Assembly (NCBI GenBank): GCA_017542475.1
Contig: JAFXXD010000013.1
Coordinates: 1-64,000 of the forward strand
DNA from: Ruminococcus sp.
GTDB lineage: Bacteria; Bacillota; Clostridia; Oscillospirales; Ruminococcaceae
Length of the DNA: 64,000 bases
Direction: 5' to 3'
The number at the start of each line of letters is the position of its first letter. Positions within the stretch are counted from its first letter, which is position 1. The translations under genes were made by a program, and so were the position numbers. Positions 50,577-59,705 of the stretch are shown one piece after another. The notes beneath the pieces are model-generated. The model saw nothing but the letters and a program-made list of their open reading frames with translations. It was not told where the DNA came from and searched no databases.

Positions 50577-51536
50577 TTAAAACTGCGCCTTTATAACGCC
50601 GCGCTTCGCAAGCTGTATGTACAGCCGCAGACGCGCCTCGTCGCGGCATTCGGGCTTGACCATATAGTACATATAGTGCTCCATAAGGTTGAACAGGTCT
50701 ATTGTCCTGCCCTCTATCTTGAACTGCTCGAAGCCCATGGGAATGTACTTCTCCCATATCGCGTCGGGCGAGATATGGTTAGCAAGCTTGCTGCTCTCGA
50801 ATATGGTGCGGTTCATACACTGACAATTGAAAATAGCCTCGCTGCGGAACTCCTTGTACTTCTCGGCCTTCGTGAAGTCGAAGTCGGCGTTCGGGTATTT
50901 CCTGACGTGCTCGGCGTAGGCGAACTGCTCCGCACCGATGACGCGGTAGTGCTCCGAGCGAAGCTGACACTTCGGGTTGCAGCACGCATTGACGAGAAGC
51001 TCGCACTTCTTCTTGTCGCGTATCTTTTCGAGAGCCTCGAAGTTGTTGTTGAGGTCGTAGTCGATGACGACGATGTGGTAGTCCTTGTCAAGCTCGTCGT
51101 AGAGCCTGTCGGGCTCGGTTATGCGCTTGCAGGTCGAGCTCGTGAGCTTGTAGCTCGGGTAGTTCGAGCGTATGTACTCCTCAAGTATCGGCGACGCCAC
51201 GATGACCTCGTTCATTCCGTTGTCCGCGAGGTGCATTATCATATTGCAGTAGTCGTCTGCGAGGTGCTTCTTCTCGATGAGAGGGTTCGTGAATGTGAAG
51301 CGCAGCGGGATTCCGCGGTCGTTGAACGCCTTTATCACGGTCTTGATGAAGCTCCTGTCGCATACGCCGTACTGGAAGCGTCCGCCGTTCCATATCGCAG
51401 GCGGGAAGGTGCCGTACACCGATGCTATCTCCACGCCCTCGCGGAAGTATTCGGGGAGCACCTGTAACATCTCCGCGAAGATGATATTGAAGGCGTAGTG
51501 CTTGCTGAAATCGGGGAGGTGAAAACGTGCTTTCAT
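50577..51536 (-). CDS. U32-peptidase-like Fe-S TIM-barrel protein, copy 1
   Basis: 319 residues, AAGGAGAC before the start. Begins 'MKARFHLPDFSKHYAFNIIF', has 'GIPLRFTFTNPLIEKKHLAD' (about 76-95), 'YKLTSSTCKRITEPDRL', a Cys cluster 'LLVNACCNPKCQLRSEHY' (about 185-202) and a later CQC pair, and near the end 'MGFEQFKIEGRT'. The KIEGR end and the clustered Cys match the U32 family (UbiU/UbiV, TrhP, YhbU types), which use an Fe-S cluster in RNA or quinone modification. The substrate is unknown. Nearly identical plan to the next gene. Confidence 0.65.
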   Translation of the reverse strand: MKARFHLPDFSKHYAFNIIFAEMLQVLPEYFREGVEIASVYGTFPPAIWNGGRFQYGVCDRSFIKTVIKAFNDRGIPLRFTFTNPLIEKKHLADDYCNMIMHLADNGMNEVIVASPILEEYIRSNYPSYKLTSSTCKRITEPDRLYDELDKDYHIVVIDYDLNNNFEALEKIRDKKKCELLVNACCNPKCQLRSEHYRVIGAEQFAYAEHVRKYPNADFDFTKAEKYKEFRSEAIFNCQCMNRTIFESSKLANHISPDAIWEKYIPMGFEQFKIEGRTIDLFNLMEHYMYYMVKPECRDEARLRLYIQLAKRGVIKAQF

Positions 51537-51557
51537 ACTGTCTCCTTAGAATGAAAT

Positions 51558-51689
51558 GTAGGGGGCGGCGTCCTCGACGTCCCATTGTAGGGGCTGCCTT
51601 TGGCAGTCCGCATTTTTACGCAGCGTTCGGGCGCACGGAATGCGCCCCTACAAAACCTCATGTAGGGGACGGCGTCCTCGACGTCCCGA
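51558..51689. repeat. TGTAGGG-headed palindromes, four units
   Basis: TGTAGGGGGCGGCG/CGACGTCCC, TGTAGGGGCTGCC/GGCAGTCCG, inverse GGGCGCAC/GTGCGCCCCTACA, TGTAGGGGACGGCG/CGACGTCCC, filling the gap between the two U32-like genes. Confidence 0.88.
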
Positions 51690-51698
51690 TACCGCTGT

Positions 51699-52637
51699 TT
51701 ATCTATACGTCAGTGCCCCGCTGTTCTCGAGGGCTTTCAGCAGCGTGAAACGCGCCTCGTCACGACATTCGGGCTTAGCCATATAGTACATATACGTTTC
51801 GAGGATATTGAGCGCACTCGCTGTGCGTCCCTCTATCTTGAACTGCTCGAAGCCCATAGGCACGTACTTCTCCCAGATATCGTCGGGCGAGATGTGGGTG
51901 CGCAGATTGCGGATATCGAAGATACCGCGTGCCGCAAACGGACAGTCACGGAAGCGCTGCGGGTCGTACTTGTCGGGATTGAACGGCATTCCCGGGTGCT
52001 TCTTGATGTGCTCGTTGTAGGCTATCTGCTGCTCGCCGATGGACTGATAGTGCGCCGAGCGGCGCGGACAGTTCGGCTCGCAGCACGCATTGACGAGGAG
52101 CTCGCAGTCCTGCTTGCGCGGGAGCTTCGAGAGCACGTCGAAGTTGTTGTTGAAGTCATAGTCCACAACGACTATGCTGTAGTCCTTGCCGAGCTCCTCC
52201 TCGAGCTTCTGCGGGTCGGTGATGCGCTTGCAGGTCGAGCTCGTGAGCTTGTACTTGGGGTAGTTCTTGCGGATGTAGTCCTCGAGCAGCGGCGACATCA
52301 CGATAGCCTCGTTTAGCCCGTTGTTCGCGAGGTTCATCACCATATTGCAGAACGGGTCGTCGAGGTGCTTTTTCTCCAATGCGGGGTTGGTGAAGGTGAA
52401 GCGGAGCGGTATGCCGCGGTCGTTGAAGGCTTTGATGACCTGCTTGACGAAATTACTGTCGCACACGCCAGGCTGCGGACGTCCGCCGTTCCATATCGAG
52501 GGCGGGAAAACGCCGTAGAATGATGCTATCTCAACGCCCTCGCGGAAGAACTCGGGCTTGTTTCTGAGCATTTCCGCGAACATCAGGTTGAGCTTATAAC
52601 GTCCCGAAAAATCGGGCAGGTGGAATCTTACTCGCAT
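51699..52637 (-). CDS. U32-peptidase-like Fe-S TIM-barrel protein, copy 2
   Basis: 312 residues, paralogue of copy 1: 'MRVRFHLPDFSGRYKLNLMF', 'GIPLRFTFTNPALEKKHLDD', 'YKLTSSTCKRITDPQKLEEE', Cys cluster 'LLVNACCEPNCPRRSAHYQ' (about 184-202), 'MGFEQFKIEGRT'. Differences are concentrated in the C-terminal third, which lacks the extra CQC pair of copy 1. Tandem duplication with a repeat cluster in between. Probably both are Fe-S proteins; no partner gene (such as a UbiT-like protein) is visible. Confidence 0.65.
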   Translation of the reverse strand: MRVRFHLPDFSGRYKLNLMFAEMLRNKPEFFREGVEIASFYGVFPPSIWNGGRPQPGVCDSNFVKQVIKAFNDRGIPLRFTFTNPALEKKHLDDPFCNMVMNLANNGLNEAIVMSPLLEDYIRKNYPKYKLTSSTCKRITDPQKLEEELGKDYSIVVVDYDFNNNFDVLSKLPRKQDCELLVNACCEPNCPRRSAHYQSIGEQQIAYNEHIKKHPGMPFNPDKYDPQRFRDCPFAARGIFDIRNLRTHISPDDIWEKYVPMGFEQFKIEGRTASALNILETYMYYMAKPECRDEARFTLLKALENSGALTYR

Positions 52638-52664
52638 ATTTTTCTCCTTTTGATTTTAGTCAGA

Positions 52665-52785
52665 GCCATTAGCTGTTAGCCATTAGCCATTAGCACAAGT
52701 TGTCTGCTTCGCAGACGTGATTTGAATATTCTCGCCGCAAGGCGATACCATCAGCTGATAGCTAACGGCTAAAGGCTAACGGCTT
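52665..52785. repeat. TTAGCCATTAGC-type inverted repeat
   Basis: GAGCCATTAGCTGTTAGCC... on the left and ATAGCTAACGGCTAAAGGC... on the right with short palindromes (GTCTGCTTCGCAGAC) between. Same family as 2,461-2,578. Confidence 0.75.
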
Positions 52786-53821
52786 ATACAACGCAGTCCC
52801 CGCGCTCGGCGGCGACCTCATAGCCTGCGGCTTCGATACGCCTTTGCAGGCAGACGCGGCACTCCGCCGCCTCCTCGCCCGTGCATATCTTGTTGTCGTA
52901 GAGCTCGTACTTCTTACGCACGTCAACGGGCGAAAGGTTCGGCATTACGACGTTGCAGCCCGTCTGCAAGCCGAGCTCGCGCCCGTTTGGAGCTATCGTG
53001 CCGAGGGCGGTAGTCGCGGGGAGCAGCACCTTCGGGAACATCAGCCTCAGTATGCCGAGCAGCCGCAGCGTGAGCTCCAGCGTGCCGCCCTTTTCGTCCG
53101 CGAAGGGCGTATCGTGGTGCGGCACGAACGGTCCTATGCCTATCATCTGCGGCTTCAGCTCCTGCAAAAAGCGCAGGTCCGCGATGAGGTGGTCTGCCGT
53201 CTGATTCGGTGCTCCCACCATAAAGCCCGCGCCGACCTGATAGCCGAGCGAGCGCAGGTCATAGAGGCACTGCTTGCGGTGAGCAAGGCTCATCTCCGAC
53301 GGGTGCAGGCTCGCGTAGAGCTGCTCGTCGGCGGCTTCGTGGCGCAGGAGGTAGCGGTCGGCGCCCGCCTCCTTCATTCGCCTGTAGCTCTCGCAGCTGC
53401 GCTCGCCGAGCGACAGCGTGATAGCGCAGTCGGGGTATTTTTCGCGAAGCTCCGATATCACTCCGCACATAAAATCATCGGTGAAGAAGCTGTCCTCGCC
53501 GCCCTGCATTACGAAGGTGCGGAAGCCCAGTCCGTAGCCGTTTTCGGCGCAGAGCATTATCTGCTCGCGGGTGAGGCGGTAGCGCTCCGCTGATTTGTTG
53601 CTCCTGCGGATACCGCAGTAGAGGCAGTCGTTCCTGCAATAGCTCGACACCTCGATAAGCCCGCGCAGAAAGACCTTCTTCCCGTAGTGGCGCTGACGCA
53701 CCTCGTCCGCCCGCTTTTTCAGCAGCTCCGCGACCTCAGGTGAATCAGCCTCGATGAGGGCTTTCAGCTCCGCGTCGGTGAGGTCGGACGTGCGGTACAG
53801 CTTTTCGACAAGCTCCGTCAT
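52784..53821 (-). CDS. hydE: HydE, [FeFe]-hydrogenase maturation radical SAM enzyme
   Basis: 345 residues. Radical SAM cluster motif CRNDCLYCG (about 63-71) after 'FLRGLIEVSSY', 'FVMQGGEDSFF' (about 104), 'GERSCESYRRMKEAGADRYL' (about 141) and 'RLLGILRLMFPKVLLPATTA' are typical of HydE/BioB-like enzymes and match HydE best. Builds part of the H-cluster of [FeFe] hydrogenase together with HydF and HydG, which are not in the window. The C-terminus has an additional CRVC (about 325), found in some HydE proteins. The gene starts 2 bases after the nadA stop. Confidence 0.92.
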   Translation of the reverse strand: MTELVEKLYRTSDLTDAELKALIEADSPEVAELLKKRADEVRQRHYGKKVFLRGLIEVSSYCRNDCLYCGIRRSNKSAERYRLTREQIMLCAENGYGLGFRTFVMQGGEDSFFTDDFMCGVISELREKYPDCAITLSLGERSCESYRRMKEAGADRYLLRHEAADEQLYASLHPSEMSLAHRKQCLYDLRSLGYQVGAGFMVGAPNQTADHLIADLRFLQELKPQMIGIGPFVPHHDTPFADEKGGTLELTLRLLGILRLMFPKVLLPATTALGTIAPNGRELGLQTGCNVVMPNLSPVDVRKKYELYDNKICTGEEAAECRVCLQRRIEAAGYEVAAERGDCVV

Positions 53822-53822
53822 A

Positions 53823-54749
53823 TCAGCCTCCGAGACGTATCATCTCGTCGATACATTTTCTCGCCGAGGCGATGAGCTCGTCGCTCATAAGTATCTCGAA
53901 CGCCTCGCCGTTATCCATTCCGAGCAGTGTGTTGTACACGTCGGGGAGGGTGGTCAGCTTCATATTGCGGCAGACGATGTTCTTCGTCACGGGGTAGAAT
54001 TTCTTCTCGGGGCAGTCGTACTGCAAATGCTCGGCGATGGAGGTCTCCGTGCCGATGATGAACTCCTTCGCATCGGACTTCTTCGCGAAGTCCATAATGC
54101 CGCTGGTCGAGCCCGCGTAGTCCGCGAGTGCCACGACCTCGGGCACGCACTCGGGGTGCACGAGGAAGAGAGCGTTCGGGTGCTCCTCCTTAGCCTTCTT
54201 CACCTCCGCGACCGTCAGAGCCGCGTGCGTGGGACATCCGCCGCTCAGGAGCTTGATGTCCTTCTCGGGACACTGCTTCTGAACCCAGCTTCCGAGGTTG
54301 CAGTCGGGGATAAAGAGTATCTTGTCGTTGTCGAGAGCACGCACGATACGGAGCGCGCTCGACGAGGTGACGCACACGTCGCATACCGTTTTCAGCGAGG
54401 CTGTCGTGTTGATATAGGCGACCACCGTGCGGTCGGGCTCCATAGCGTGTATCTGCGAGATGAGGTCCTTGTCCATCTGCTCTGCCATAGGGCAGCCCGC
54501 GTCCTTGTTCGCGAGGAAGACGCGCTTCTGCGGCGAGAGCATCTTCGCAGTCTCCGCCATAAAGTGGACTCCGCAGAAGATGATGTTTTGCGCGTCGGTT
54601 CTGGTCGCGTCGACGCTGAGCTTGTAGCTGTCGCCCGTGAAGTCGGCTATCTCCACTATCTCGCGCGCCTGATAGCTGTGTGCGAGGATAGCGGTATTCG
54701 TCTCTTTTTTGAGCTTGATTATCTTGTCCTGTAATTCGCGTACTGTCAT
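53823..54749 (-). CDS. nadA: Quinolinate synthase NadA
   Basis: 308 residues, AAAGGAG before the start. 'AILAHSYQAREIVEIADFTG' (about 20-39), 'IIFCGVHFMAETAKML' (first Cys, about 59), 'VVAYINTTASLK' followed by CDVCVTSS, 'LLSGGCPTHAALTV', 'FLVHPECVPEV' and a late Cys in 'NIVCRNMKLTTL' are the conserved NadA parts and cluster ligands. A [4Fe-4S] enzyme making quinolinate from iminoaspartate and DHAP for NAD. nadB and nadC are not adjacent; the only partner is hydE, another Fe-S enzyme. Confidence 0.96.
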   Translation of the reverse strand: MTVRELQDKIIKLKKETNTAILAHSYQAREIVEIADFTGDSYKLSVDATRTDAQNIIFCGVHFMAETAKMLSPQKRVFLANKDAGCPMAEQMDKDLISQIHAMEPDRTVVAYINTTASLKTVCDVCVTSSSALRIVRALDNDKILFIPDCNLGSWVQKQCPEKDIKLLSGGCPTHAALTVAEVKKAKEEHPNALFLVHPECVPEVVALADYAGSTSGIMDFAKKSDAKEFIIGTETSIAEHLQYDCPEKKFYPVTKNIVCRNMKLTTLPDVYNTLLGMDNGEAFEILMSDELIASARKCIDEMIRLGG

Positions 54750-54772
54750 AGTTTTCTCCTTTATGTGTTGCT

Positions 54773-54850
54773 GTGTAGGGGGGGGGCGATGCCTACATCG
54801 CCCCGACCGTTTTTATAATTACGGGCTGATGTGGGCATCAGCCCCTACAT
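54773..54850. repeat. TGTAGGG-headed palindromes, two facing units
   Basis: TGTAGGGGGGGGGCGATG/CATCGCCCC (54,773-54,804) and inverse GGGCTGATG/CATCAGCCCCTACAT (54,822-54,850). The second unit encodes the last residues of the zinc-ribbon protein. Confidence 0.88.
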
Positions 54851-55031
54851 CTTCTTCGGTAACTTCGGGAGCGTACTTCACGTCCCCGCACTTCGGGCAG
54901 ACATTTTTTTCCACGTTCCTGAATTCCTTCGGTACGCGGAAATGTCCCGCCTGTGCGAAATTCGGGCTCGTGAAGTTGAGCTGTATCGTCTCGGCGAGCT
55001 CCATTCCGACATCGCATTTTTCACATATCAT
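54819..55031 (-). CDS. Small zinc-ribbon protein with repeat-derived tail
   Basis: 70 residues. CEKC near the start and CPKC (about 45-48) form a two-knuckle zinc ribbon. Overlaps the leuB stop by 4 bases. Its last 10 codons ([10 protein letters not shown]) are read from the TGTAGGG repeat, so the original C-terminus was probably different. No function recognised; proteins like this often bind nucleic acid or are accessory subunits. Confidence 0.7.
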   Translation of the reverse strand: MICEKCDVGMELAETIQLNFTSPNFAQAGHFRVPKEFRNVEKNVCPKCGDVKYAPEVTEEDVGADAHISP

Positions 55032-56101
55032 AGTGCTTCGAGTATCCTTTCCGTCATTTCGGTGCAGGTAAGCGGCGTGCCCTCCTGCGAGCCCATTATG
55101 TCGGCAGTGCGGTAGCCCGCGTTGAGCACGTCGTCTACCGCCTTCTCTATGCGGTCGGCTTCCTCCGCGAGGGCGAATGAGTACCTCAGCATCATCGCCG
55201 CCGAGAGTATCGTGGCGATAGGGTCAGCCTTGTTCTGTCCCGCGATATCGGGCGCGGAGCCGTGGATAGGCTCGTACATTCCGCGCGTGCCGTCTCCGAG
55301 CGACGCCGACGGAAGCATACCTATCGAGCCCGTAATCTGTGAGGCTTCGTCGGAGAGGATATCGCCGAACATATTCGACGTGACGATGGCGTCGAACTGC
55401 CGCGGGTCGCGCACGAGCTGCATCGCGGCGTTGTCCACGAACATATCCGTGTACGCGACCTCGGGGTATTCCTCCGCGAGACGGTGCATTGTCTTTCGCC
55501 ACAGGCGCGAGGTTTCAAGCACATTCGCCTTGTCGATACTGCAAAGCCGCTTCGAGCGCTTCATTGCAGTATCGAACGCCACGCGTCCGATACGCTCTAT
55601 CTCGGTCACGCTGTAGGCTTCGGTGTCGTATGCCTCCTGACCGTATCTGCCCTCGCGGCAGCCGCGCTCGCCGAAGTATATGCCTCCAGTGAGCTCGCGG
55701 ACTATCATAATATCGAAGCCGCCGCCGACTATCTCGTCCCTCAGCGGCGAGGCTGACCTCAGCGCGGGGTAGAGCTTCGCGGGGCGGAGATTCGTGTACA
55801 GCCCCAGCGCCGCGCGTATGCCGAGGAGCGCCTTCTCGGGGCGCTTGTCTCCCGCGAGGTCGTCCCACTTCGGTCCGCCCACTGCTCCGAGGAGCACGCT
55901 GTCGCTCGCGAGGCAGCCCTGTACCGTCTCCTCGGGGAGCGGCTGACCTGTCACGTCTATGGCGCAGCCGCCGATGAGATAGGGCTTGAACGTGAATTCG
56001 TGTCCGTAAATCTGTGCTGTTTTTTTGAGTACCGCGGCGGCGCTGTCCACTATCTCGGGACCTATGCCGTCGCCTCTGAGCAGTGCTATTTCTGCTTTCA
56101 T
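55028..56101 (-). CDS. leuB: 3-isopropylmalate dehydrogenase
   Basis: 357 residues, normal length. '[20 protein letters not shown]' at the start, '[12 protein letters not shown]' (about 71), '[18 protein letters not shown]' (about 129-146) and '[20 protein letters not shown]' with the metal-binding Asp (about 221), '[20 protein letters not shown]' (about 245). It oxidatively decarboxylates 3-isopropylmalate with NAD in leucine synthesis. Member of the leu/ilv cluster with leuC and leuD just upstream. Confidence 0.97.
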   Translation of the reverse strand: MKAEIALLRGDGIGPEIVDSAAAVLKKTAQIYGHEFTFKPYLIGGCAIDVTGQPLPEETVQGCLASDSVLLGAVGGPKWDDLAGDKRPEKALLGIRAALGLYTNLRPAKLYPALRSASPLRDEIVGGGFDIMIVRELTGGIYFGERGCREGRYGQEAYDTEAYSVTEIERIGRVAFDTAMKRSKRLCSIDKANVLETSRLWRKTMHRLAEEYPEVAYTDMFVDNAAMQLVRDPRQFDAIVTSNMFGDILSDEASQITGSIGMLPSASLGDGTRGMYEPIHGSAPDIAGQNKADPIATILSAAMMLRYSFALAEEADRIEKAVDDVLNAGYRTADIMGSQEGTPLTCTEMTERILEAL

Positions 56102-56111
56102 AGGCTCTCCT

Positions 56112-56576
56112 TTACTTCTTCGCAGCTGTTTCGAGAATGACGAGTCCGCGGAATGTGATGAGCTCCGCTATCGCGCCGATTATCGCGATAAGGACAGTGA
56201 TACTGTTGAGCACGAGCGAAAGTATTATCCTGTACTCCTCACGGTTGCGGATGGTCTTGATTATGCCGCCGATGCCGATACACATTCCCATCAGCCACCC
56301 TATCGCGAGAAGTATGATACTGTCCGCGAATTTTACTTCCACTATGCCGATGAATATCAGCGTCGCGAGCATTACTGCTCCCACCGAGACAAACAGCCTG
56401 ATGTTGCCTTTTATCGTCGCGGACATAACTATTATAGCGAGCGACGCCAGTCCGAACACGGCGGTCGCCGCTATCGGGAGCGCCCCTCTGCCCGTCGGTA
56501 CGCCCGTGATCAGCAGGAGTTCGAGCAGTCCTATCGGGAACATCGCCACCGCGGGATTCAGTTTCTTCCGGTTCAT
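56112..56576 (-). CDS. Small multi-pass membrane protein between leuD and leuB
   Basis: 154 residues from ATG 56,576, which follows GAAAGGAG; the frame extends 37 codons into a repeat. Four to five hydrophobic segments, start '[20 protein letters not shown]', and a middle loop '[16 protein letters not shown]'. No family recognised. It sits inside the leucine operon with short spacing to leuB, but nothing in the sequence links it to leucine synthesis; transport is possible but unsupported. Confidence 0.6.
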   Translation of the reverse strand: MNRKKLNPAVAMFPIGLLELLLITGVPTGRGALPIAATAVFGLASLAIIVMSATIKGNIRLFVSVGAVMLATLIFIGIVEVKFADSIILLAIGWLMGMCIGIGGIIKTIRNREEYRIILSLVLNSITVLIAIIGAIAELITFRGLVILETAAKK

Positions 56577-56626
56577 TTTTTCTCCTTTCAAGGGCTCCGC
56601 ACAAACGACTTTCGGCGAGCAGCATA

Positions 56627-56762
56627 TGTAGGGGACGGCGTCCTCGACGTCCCATTTCAGATTCATCGCCGCAGGCGATACCGCCAATTACGCATTACGC
56701 ATTTGACGGACACACGGAATGCGCCCCTACATTCTGAACCCTGAGTTCTGAGTTCTGAACCC
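56627..56762. repeat. TGTAGGG palindromes and GAGTTCTGAG steps
   Basis: TGTAGGGGACGGCG/CGACGTCCC (56,627-56,653), an inverse CACACGGAATGCGCCCCTACA end (56,711-56,731), then CTGAACCCTGAGTTCTGAG steps up to the leuD stop. The last type recurs at 63,856-63,886. Confidence 0.8.
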
Positions 56763-57256
56763 TATTTCACCGCTCCGCTGGCTATCGAGGCGATAAGTCC
56801 GCCGTTCTCGATGATTTTCTGCACGAACTCGGGGAAGGGCGCTGTTGCGTACTCCTTACCCGTGGTGAGGTCGCGGATAATGCCGCTGTCGAGGTCGGCT
56901 TCGACCTCGTCGCCCTCGCCTATCTCAGCCGCCGCCTCGGGACATTCAACGATAGCGAGCCCGATGTTGATGGCGTTGCGGTAGAAGATACGCGCGAAGC
57001 TCTTCGCAATGACGAGCGAAACGCCGCTCGCCTTTATCGCTATGGGAGCGTGCTCGCGCGAGGAGCCGCACCCGAAATTCTGTCCCGCGACGATGATGTC
57101 GCCCGACTTTACGCGGCTGACGAAGGACTTATCCAAATCCTCCATACAGTGTGCGGCGAGCTCCGACGGCACGCTCGTATTGAGGTAGCGTGCGGGGATT
57201 ATGACGTCCGTATCGACGTTGTCGCCGTATTTGATAACGCTTCCTGTGTACTTCAT
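56762..57256 (-). CDS. leuD: 3-isopropylmalate dehydratase small subunit
   Basis: 164 residues from ATG 57,256, overlapping the leuC stop by ATGA; the longer frame upstream is only a shadow of leuC. '[19 protein letters not shown]' (about 9-27), '[20 protein letters not shown]' (about 48-67) with the GSSREHAP signature, and '[19 protein letters not shown]' (about 81) mark LeuD. Forms the isomerase with LeuC that converts 2- to 3-isopropylmalate. Confidence 0.97.
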   Translation of the reverse strand: MKYTGSVIKYGDNVDTDVIIPARYLNTSVPSELAAHCMEDLDKSFVSRVKSGDIIVAGQNFGCGSSREHAPIAIKASGVSLVIAKSFARIFYRNAINIGLAIVECPEAAAEIGEGDEVEADLDSGIIRDLTTGKEYATAPFPEFVQKIIENGGLIASIASGAVK

Positions 57257-58521
57257 TTTTCCATTACCTCCCACGGACTTGTTATCCTGCCTGTGAGTGC
57301 ACTTGCCGCGGCAGTAGCGGGGCTTGCGAGGTAGACCTCCGAGCCCGTGTGTCCCATACGTCCCACGAAGTTGCGGTTGGTGGTGGTGACGGCGCGCTCG
57401 CCGTCTGCGAGTATGCCCATATAGCCGCCGAGGCACGGTCCGCAGGTGGGAGTAGACACCACCGCACCGCTCTCGATGAAGATCTTCAGCAGCCCGAGCT
57501 CCATAGCCTCAAGGTACACGCGCTGGGTGGCGGGTATCACGATGACACGCACGCCCTTCGCGACATGTCTGCCGCGCAGTATCTCCGCTGCCGCCTGCAA
57601 GTCCTCAAGCCGTCCGTTGGTGCACGAGCCGATAACGACTTGGTCGATTTTTATGTCGCCGATATTGTCGAAGGTGCGTGCATTCTCGGGAAGGTGAGGG
57701 AAGGCGACCGTCGGCTCTGTCTGCGAGAGGTCGATGTGTAGCACCTCATCGTACTGAGCGTCGGGATCGGGAGCGTATATCCTCGGCTCGGCGGCGTTGT
57801 GGGAGCGGATATATTCAAGCGTGAGGTCATCGACCTCGAAAATGCCGTTCTTGGCTCCCGCCTCTATCGCCATATTCGCAATGGTGAAGCGGTCAGCCAT
57901 AGTGAGCGAGGAAAGTCCCGCACCGCCGAACTCCATCGAGCGGTAGAGAGCTCCGTCAACGCCTGTTTTCCCGATGATGTGGAGTATGACGTCCTTGCCG
58001 CTGACGTAGGGACGCAGAGCTCCCGTGAGCTCTATCCTCATCGCGGACGGCACCCTGAACCATGCCTTGCCGATAGCCATACCGCACGCCATATCGGTCG
58101 AGCCGACGCCCGTCGAGAAAGCTCCGAAAGCGCCGTAGGTGCAGGTGTGGGAGTCCGCGCCGATGACGAGGTCTCCCGCGGTGACGAGTCCTTTCTCGGG
58201 CAGGAGCGCGTGCTCTATGCCCATATCGCCGACGTCATAGAAGTGGGTGATGTCCATATCTGTGCAGAAGCCGCGGCAGACCTTGCACTGCTCTGCCGCC
58301 TTGATGTCCTTGTTGGGCACGAAGTGGTCCATCACCATCGTGACCTTGTCTCTGTCGAACACGCTGTCTTTTCCGAGCCTTGCGAACTCGCGTATGGCAA
58401 CAGGTGAGGTTATGTCGTTGCCGAGGACGAGGTCGAGCGAGGCGAGAATGAGCTCTCCCGCCTGCACGGAATCAAGTCCCGAATGAGCCGCAAGTATCTT
58501 CTGCGTCATTGTCATACCCAT
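57253..58521 (-). CDS. leuC: 3-isopropylmalate dehydratase large subunit
   Basis: 422 residues, the short LeuC form. Start ATG 58,521 with GGAAAG 9 bases upstream. 'MDHFVPNKD' (about 64), '[20 protein letters not shown]' (about 121), '[12 protein letters not shown]' (first cluster Cys, about 299) and '[13 protein letters not shown]' (about 358) with the two further Cys of the [4Fe-4S] cluster. Aconitase-type dehydratase working with LeuD in the cytoplasm. Confidence 0.97.
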   Translation of the reverse strand: MGMTMTQKILAAHSGLDSVQAGELILASLDLVLGNDITSPVAIREFARLGKDSVFDRDKVTMVMDHFVPNKDIKAAEQCKVCRGFCTDMDITHFYDVGDMGIEHALLPEKGLVTAGDLVIGADSHTCTYGAFGAFSTGVGSTDMACGMAIGKAWFRVPSAMRIELTGALRPYVSGKDVILHIIGKTGVDGALYRSMEFGGAGLSSLTMADRFTIANMAIEAGAKNGIFEVDDLTLEYIRSHNAAEPRIYAPDPDAQYDEVLHIDLSQTEPTVAFPHLPENARTFDNIGDIKIDQVVIGSCTNGRLEDLQAAAEILRGRHVAKGVRVIVIPATQRVYLEAMELGLLKIFIESGAVVSTPTCGPCLGGYMGILADGERAVTTTNRNFVGRMGHTGSEVYLASPATAAASALTGRITSPWEVMEK

Positions 58522-58539
58522 ATTATCACGCTTTCCGTT

Positions 58540-59103
58540 TTATTTGATATCGCAGAAGTATGTGATATCCTCCTGTTTTGTGAAGTGGCTTCCTATCATC
58601 TTTTCAACGTACACCATATCGTACCACGTCGAGAACTTGTAGCCGCACTTGTGGAAGCGTCCCACTACCGAATAGCCGAGGTGCTTGTGGAATTCAAGGC
58701 TGTTGTCGGTGAGGTACTTGTCCTCGGTCTCGGGGACTGCGATGCAGGCGTAGAGGTTGGTTATGCCCATTCTGCCAAGGTACTTTTCGAGCTCGGAGTA
58801 GAGCAGTCCGCCTATGCCGCACTTCTGGTAGTCCTTGTGCGCGTATATCGTCAGCTCCGCCGACCAGTCATATGCTCTGCGGTCGGAGAACGGTGCGGCA
58901 TACGCAAAGCCCACGACCCTGCCCTCTGTCTCCGCGACGATGTAGGGATAGCGCGAGGACATCTCCTCCATCTGACGCCTGAACTCGTCCTCCTCGGGCA
59001 CGTCGTACTCGAACGAGATAGCGGTGTACTTGACGTAGTACGCGTATATATCCAGCATAGCGGCGGCGTCCTCGGGTGCGGCGCGCCTTATCAGCAGCTT
59101 CAT
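58540..59103 (-). CDS. GNAT N-acetyltransferase (phosphinothricin-acetyltransferase-like)
   Basis: 187 residues from ATG 59,103 (AAAGGAG upstream). The frame extends much further but that part overlaps ilvN. GNAT features: 'KLLIRRAAPEDAAAMLDIYA' at the start, 'SAELTIYAHKDYQKCGIGGL' (acetyl-CoA pyrophosphate loop, about 101-120), 'LYACIAVPETEDKYLTDNSL' (about 136) and 'HKHLGYSVVGRFHKCGYKF' (about 158). The N...FHkhlGy pattern is that of the Pat/bar-like group, which acetylate amino-acid-like compounds. It lies inside the ilv/leu cluster; the substrate could be an amino acid analogue but this is a guess. Confidence 0.82.
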   Translation of the reverse strand: MKLLIRRAAPEDAAAMLDIYAYYVKYTAISFEYDVPEEDEFRRQMEEMSSRYPYIVAETEGRVVGFAYAAPFSDRRAYDWSAELTIYAHKDYQKCGIGGLLYSELEKYLGRMGITNLYACIAVPETEDKYLTDNSLEFHKHLGYSVVGRFHKCGYKFSTWYDMVYVEKMIGSHFTKQEDITYFCDIK

Positions 59104-59183
59104 ATCATACAGCTCCTTTACGGGGGAATATTTCTTCGGCTTGCCGTTCGCAAACGCCACGCCGCTTTTGAACGCCTGACTCT

Positions 59184-59696
59184 TTATAACTGCTTCATTG
59201 TTTTGAGGCAGTTGTCGCCGCGCTCTATCGCCACTATTCCCGTACGGCACATCTCCATTATGCCGTAGGGCTTCATCAGCTCGATGAACGCGTCTATCTT
59301 CGAGGTCTCGCCCGTGAGCTCGCATATCAGCGCGGACGGCGAGTAGTCCACTATCTTCGAGCGGAATATCTCGACCGCCGTCATTATGTCCTGACGGGTC
59401 GCGGGCGAGTTGTGTACCTTTATCAGCAGGAGCTCGCGGATAACGGTGTCGTTCGGGTCGAGGACCTCGACCTCCTTTACATCGTGGAGCTTCTCAAGCT
59501 GCTTGAGTATCTTGTCGCGTATATCGTTGTCGCCGCGGAAAGCCACGGTGATACGGGAAAATCCCGCGGATTCCGTCTCGCCCACGGTGAGGCAGTCGAT
59601 GTTGAAGCCGCGCCTCGTGAACATTCCCGAAACGCGCGAGAGAACGCCCGAAACGTTCGATACGATAACGCCTATAACGTACTGTTTGTATTCCAT
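59184..59696 (-). CDS. ilvN: Acetolactate synthase small (regulatory) subunit
   Basis: 170 residues. An ACT domain at the start ('IVSNVSGVLSRVSGMFTRRG', about 11-30; 'FNIDCLTVGETESAGFSRI'), followed by the C-terminal domain with 'ELLLIKVHNSPATRQDIMTA' (about 87). Binds valine or other branched-chain amino acids and activates IlvB. Lies 9 bases after ilvB, same operon. Confidence 0.96.
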   Translation of the reverse strand: MEYKQYVIGVIVSNVSGVLSRVSGMFTRRGFNIDCLTVGETESAGFSRITVAFRGDNDIRDKILKQLEKLHDVKEVEVLDPNDTVIRELLLIKVHNSPATRQDIMTAVEIFRSKIVDYSPSALICELTGETSKIDAFIELMKPYGIMEMCRTGIVAIERGDNCLKTMKQL

Positions 59697-59705
59697 TCTC
59701 TCACC

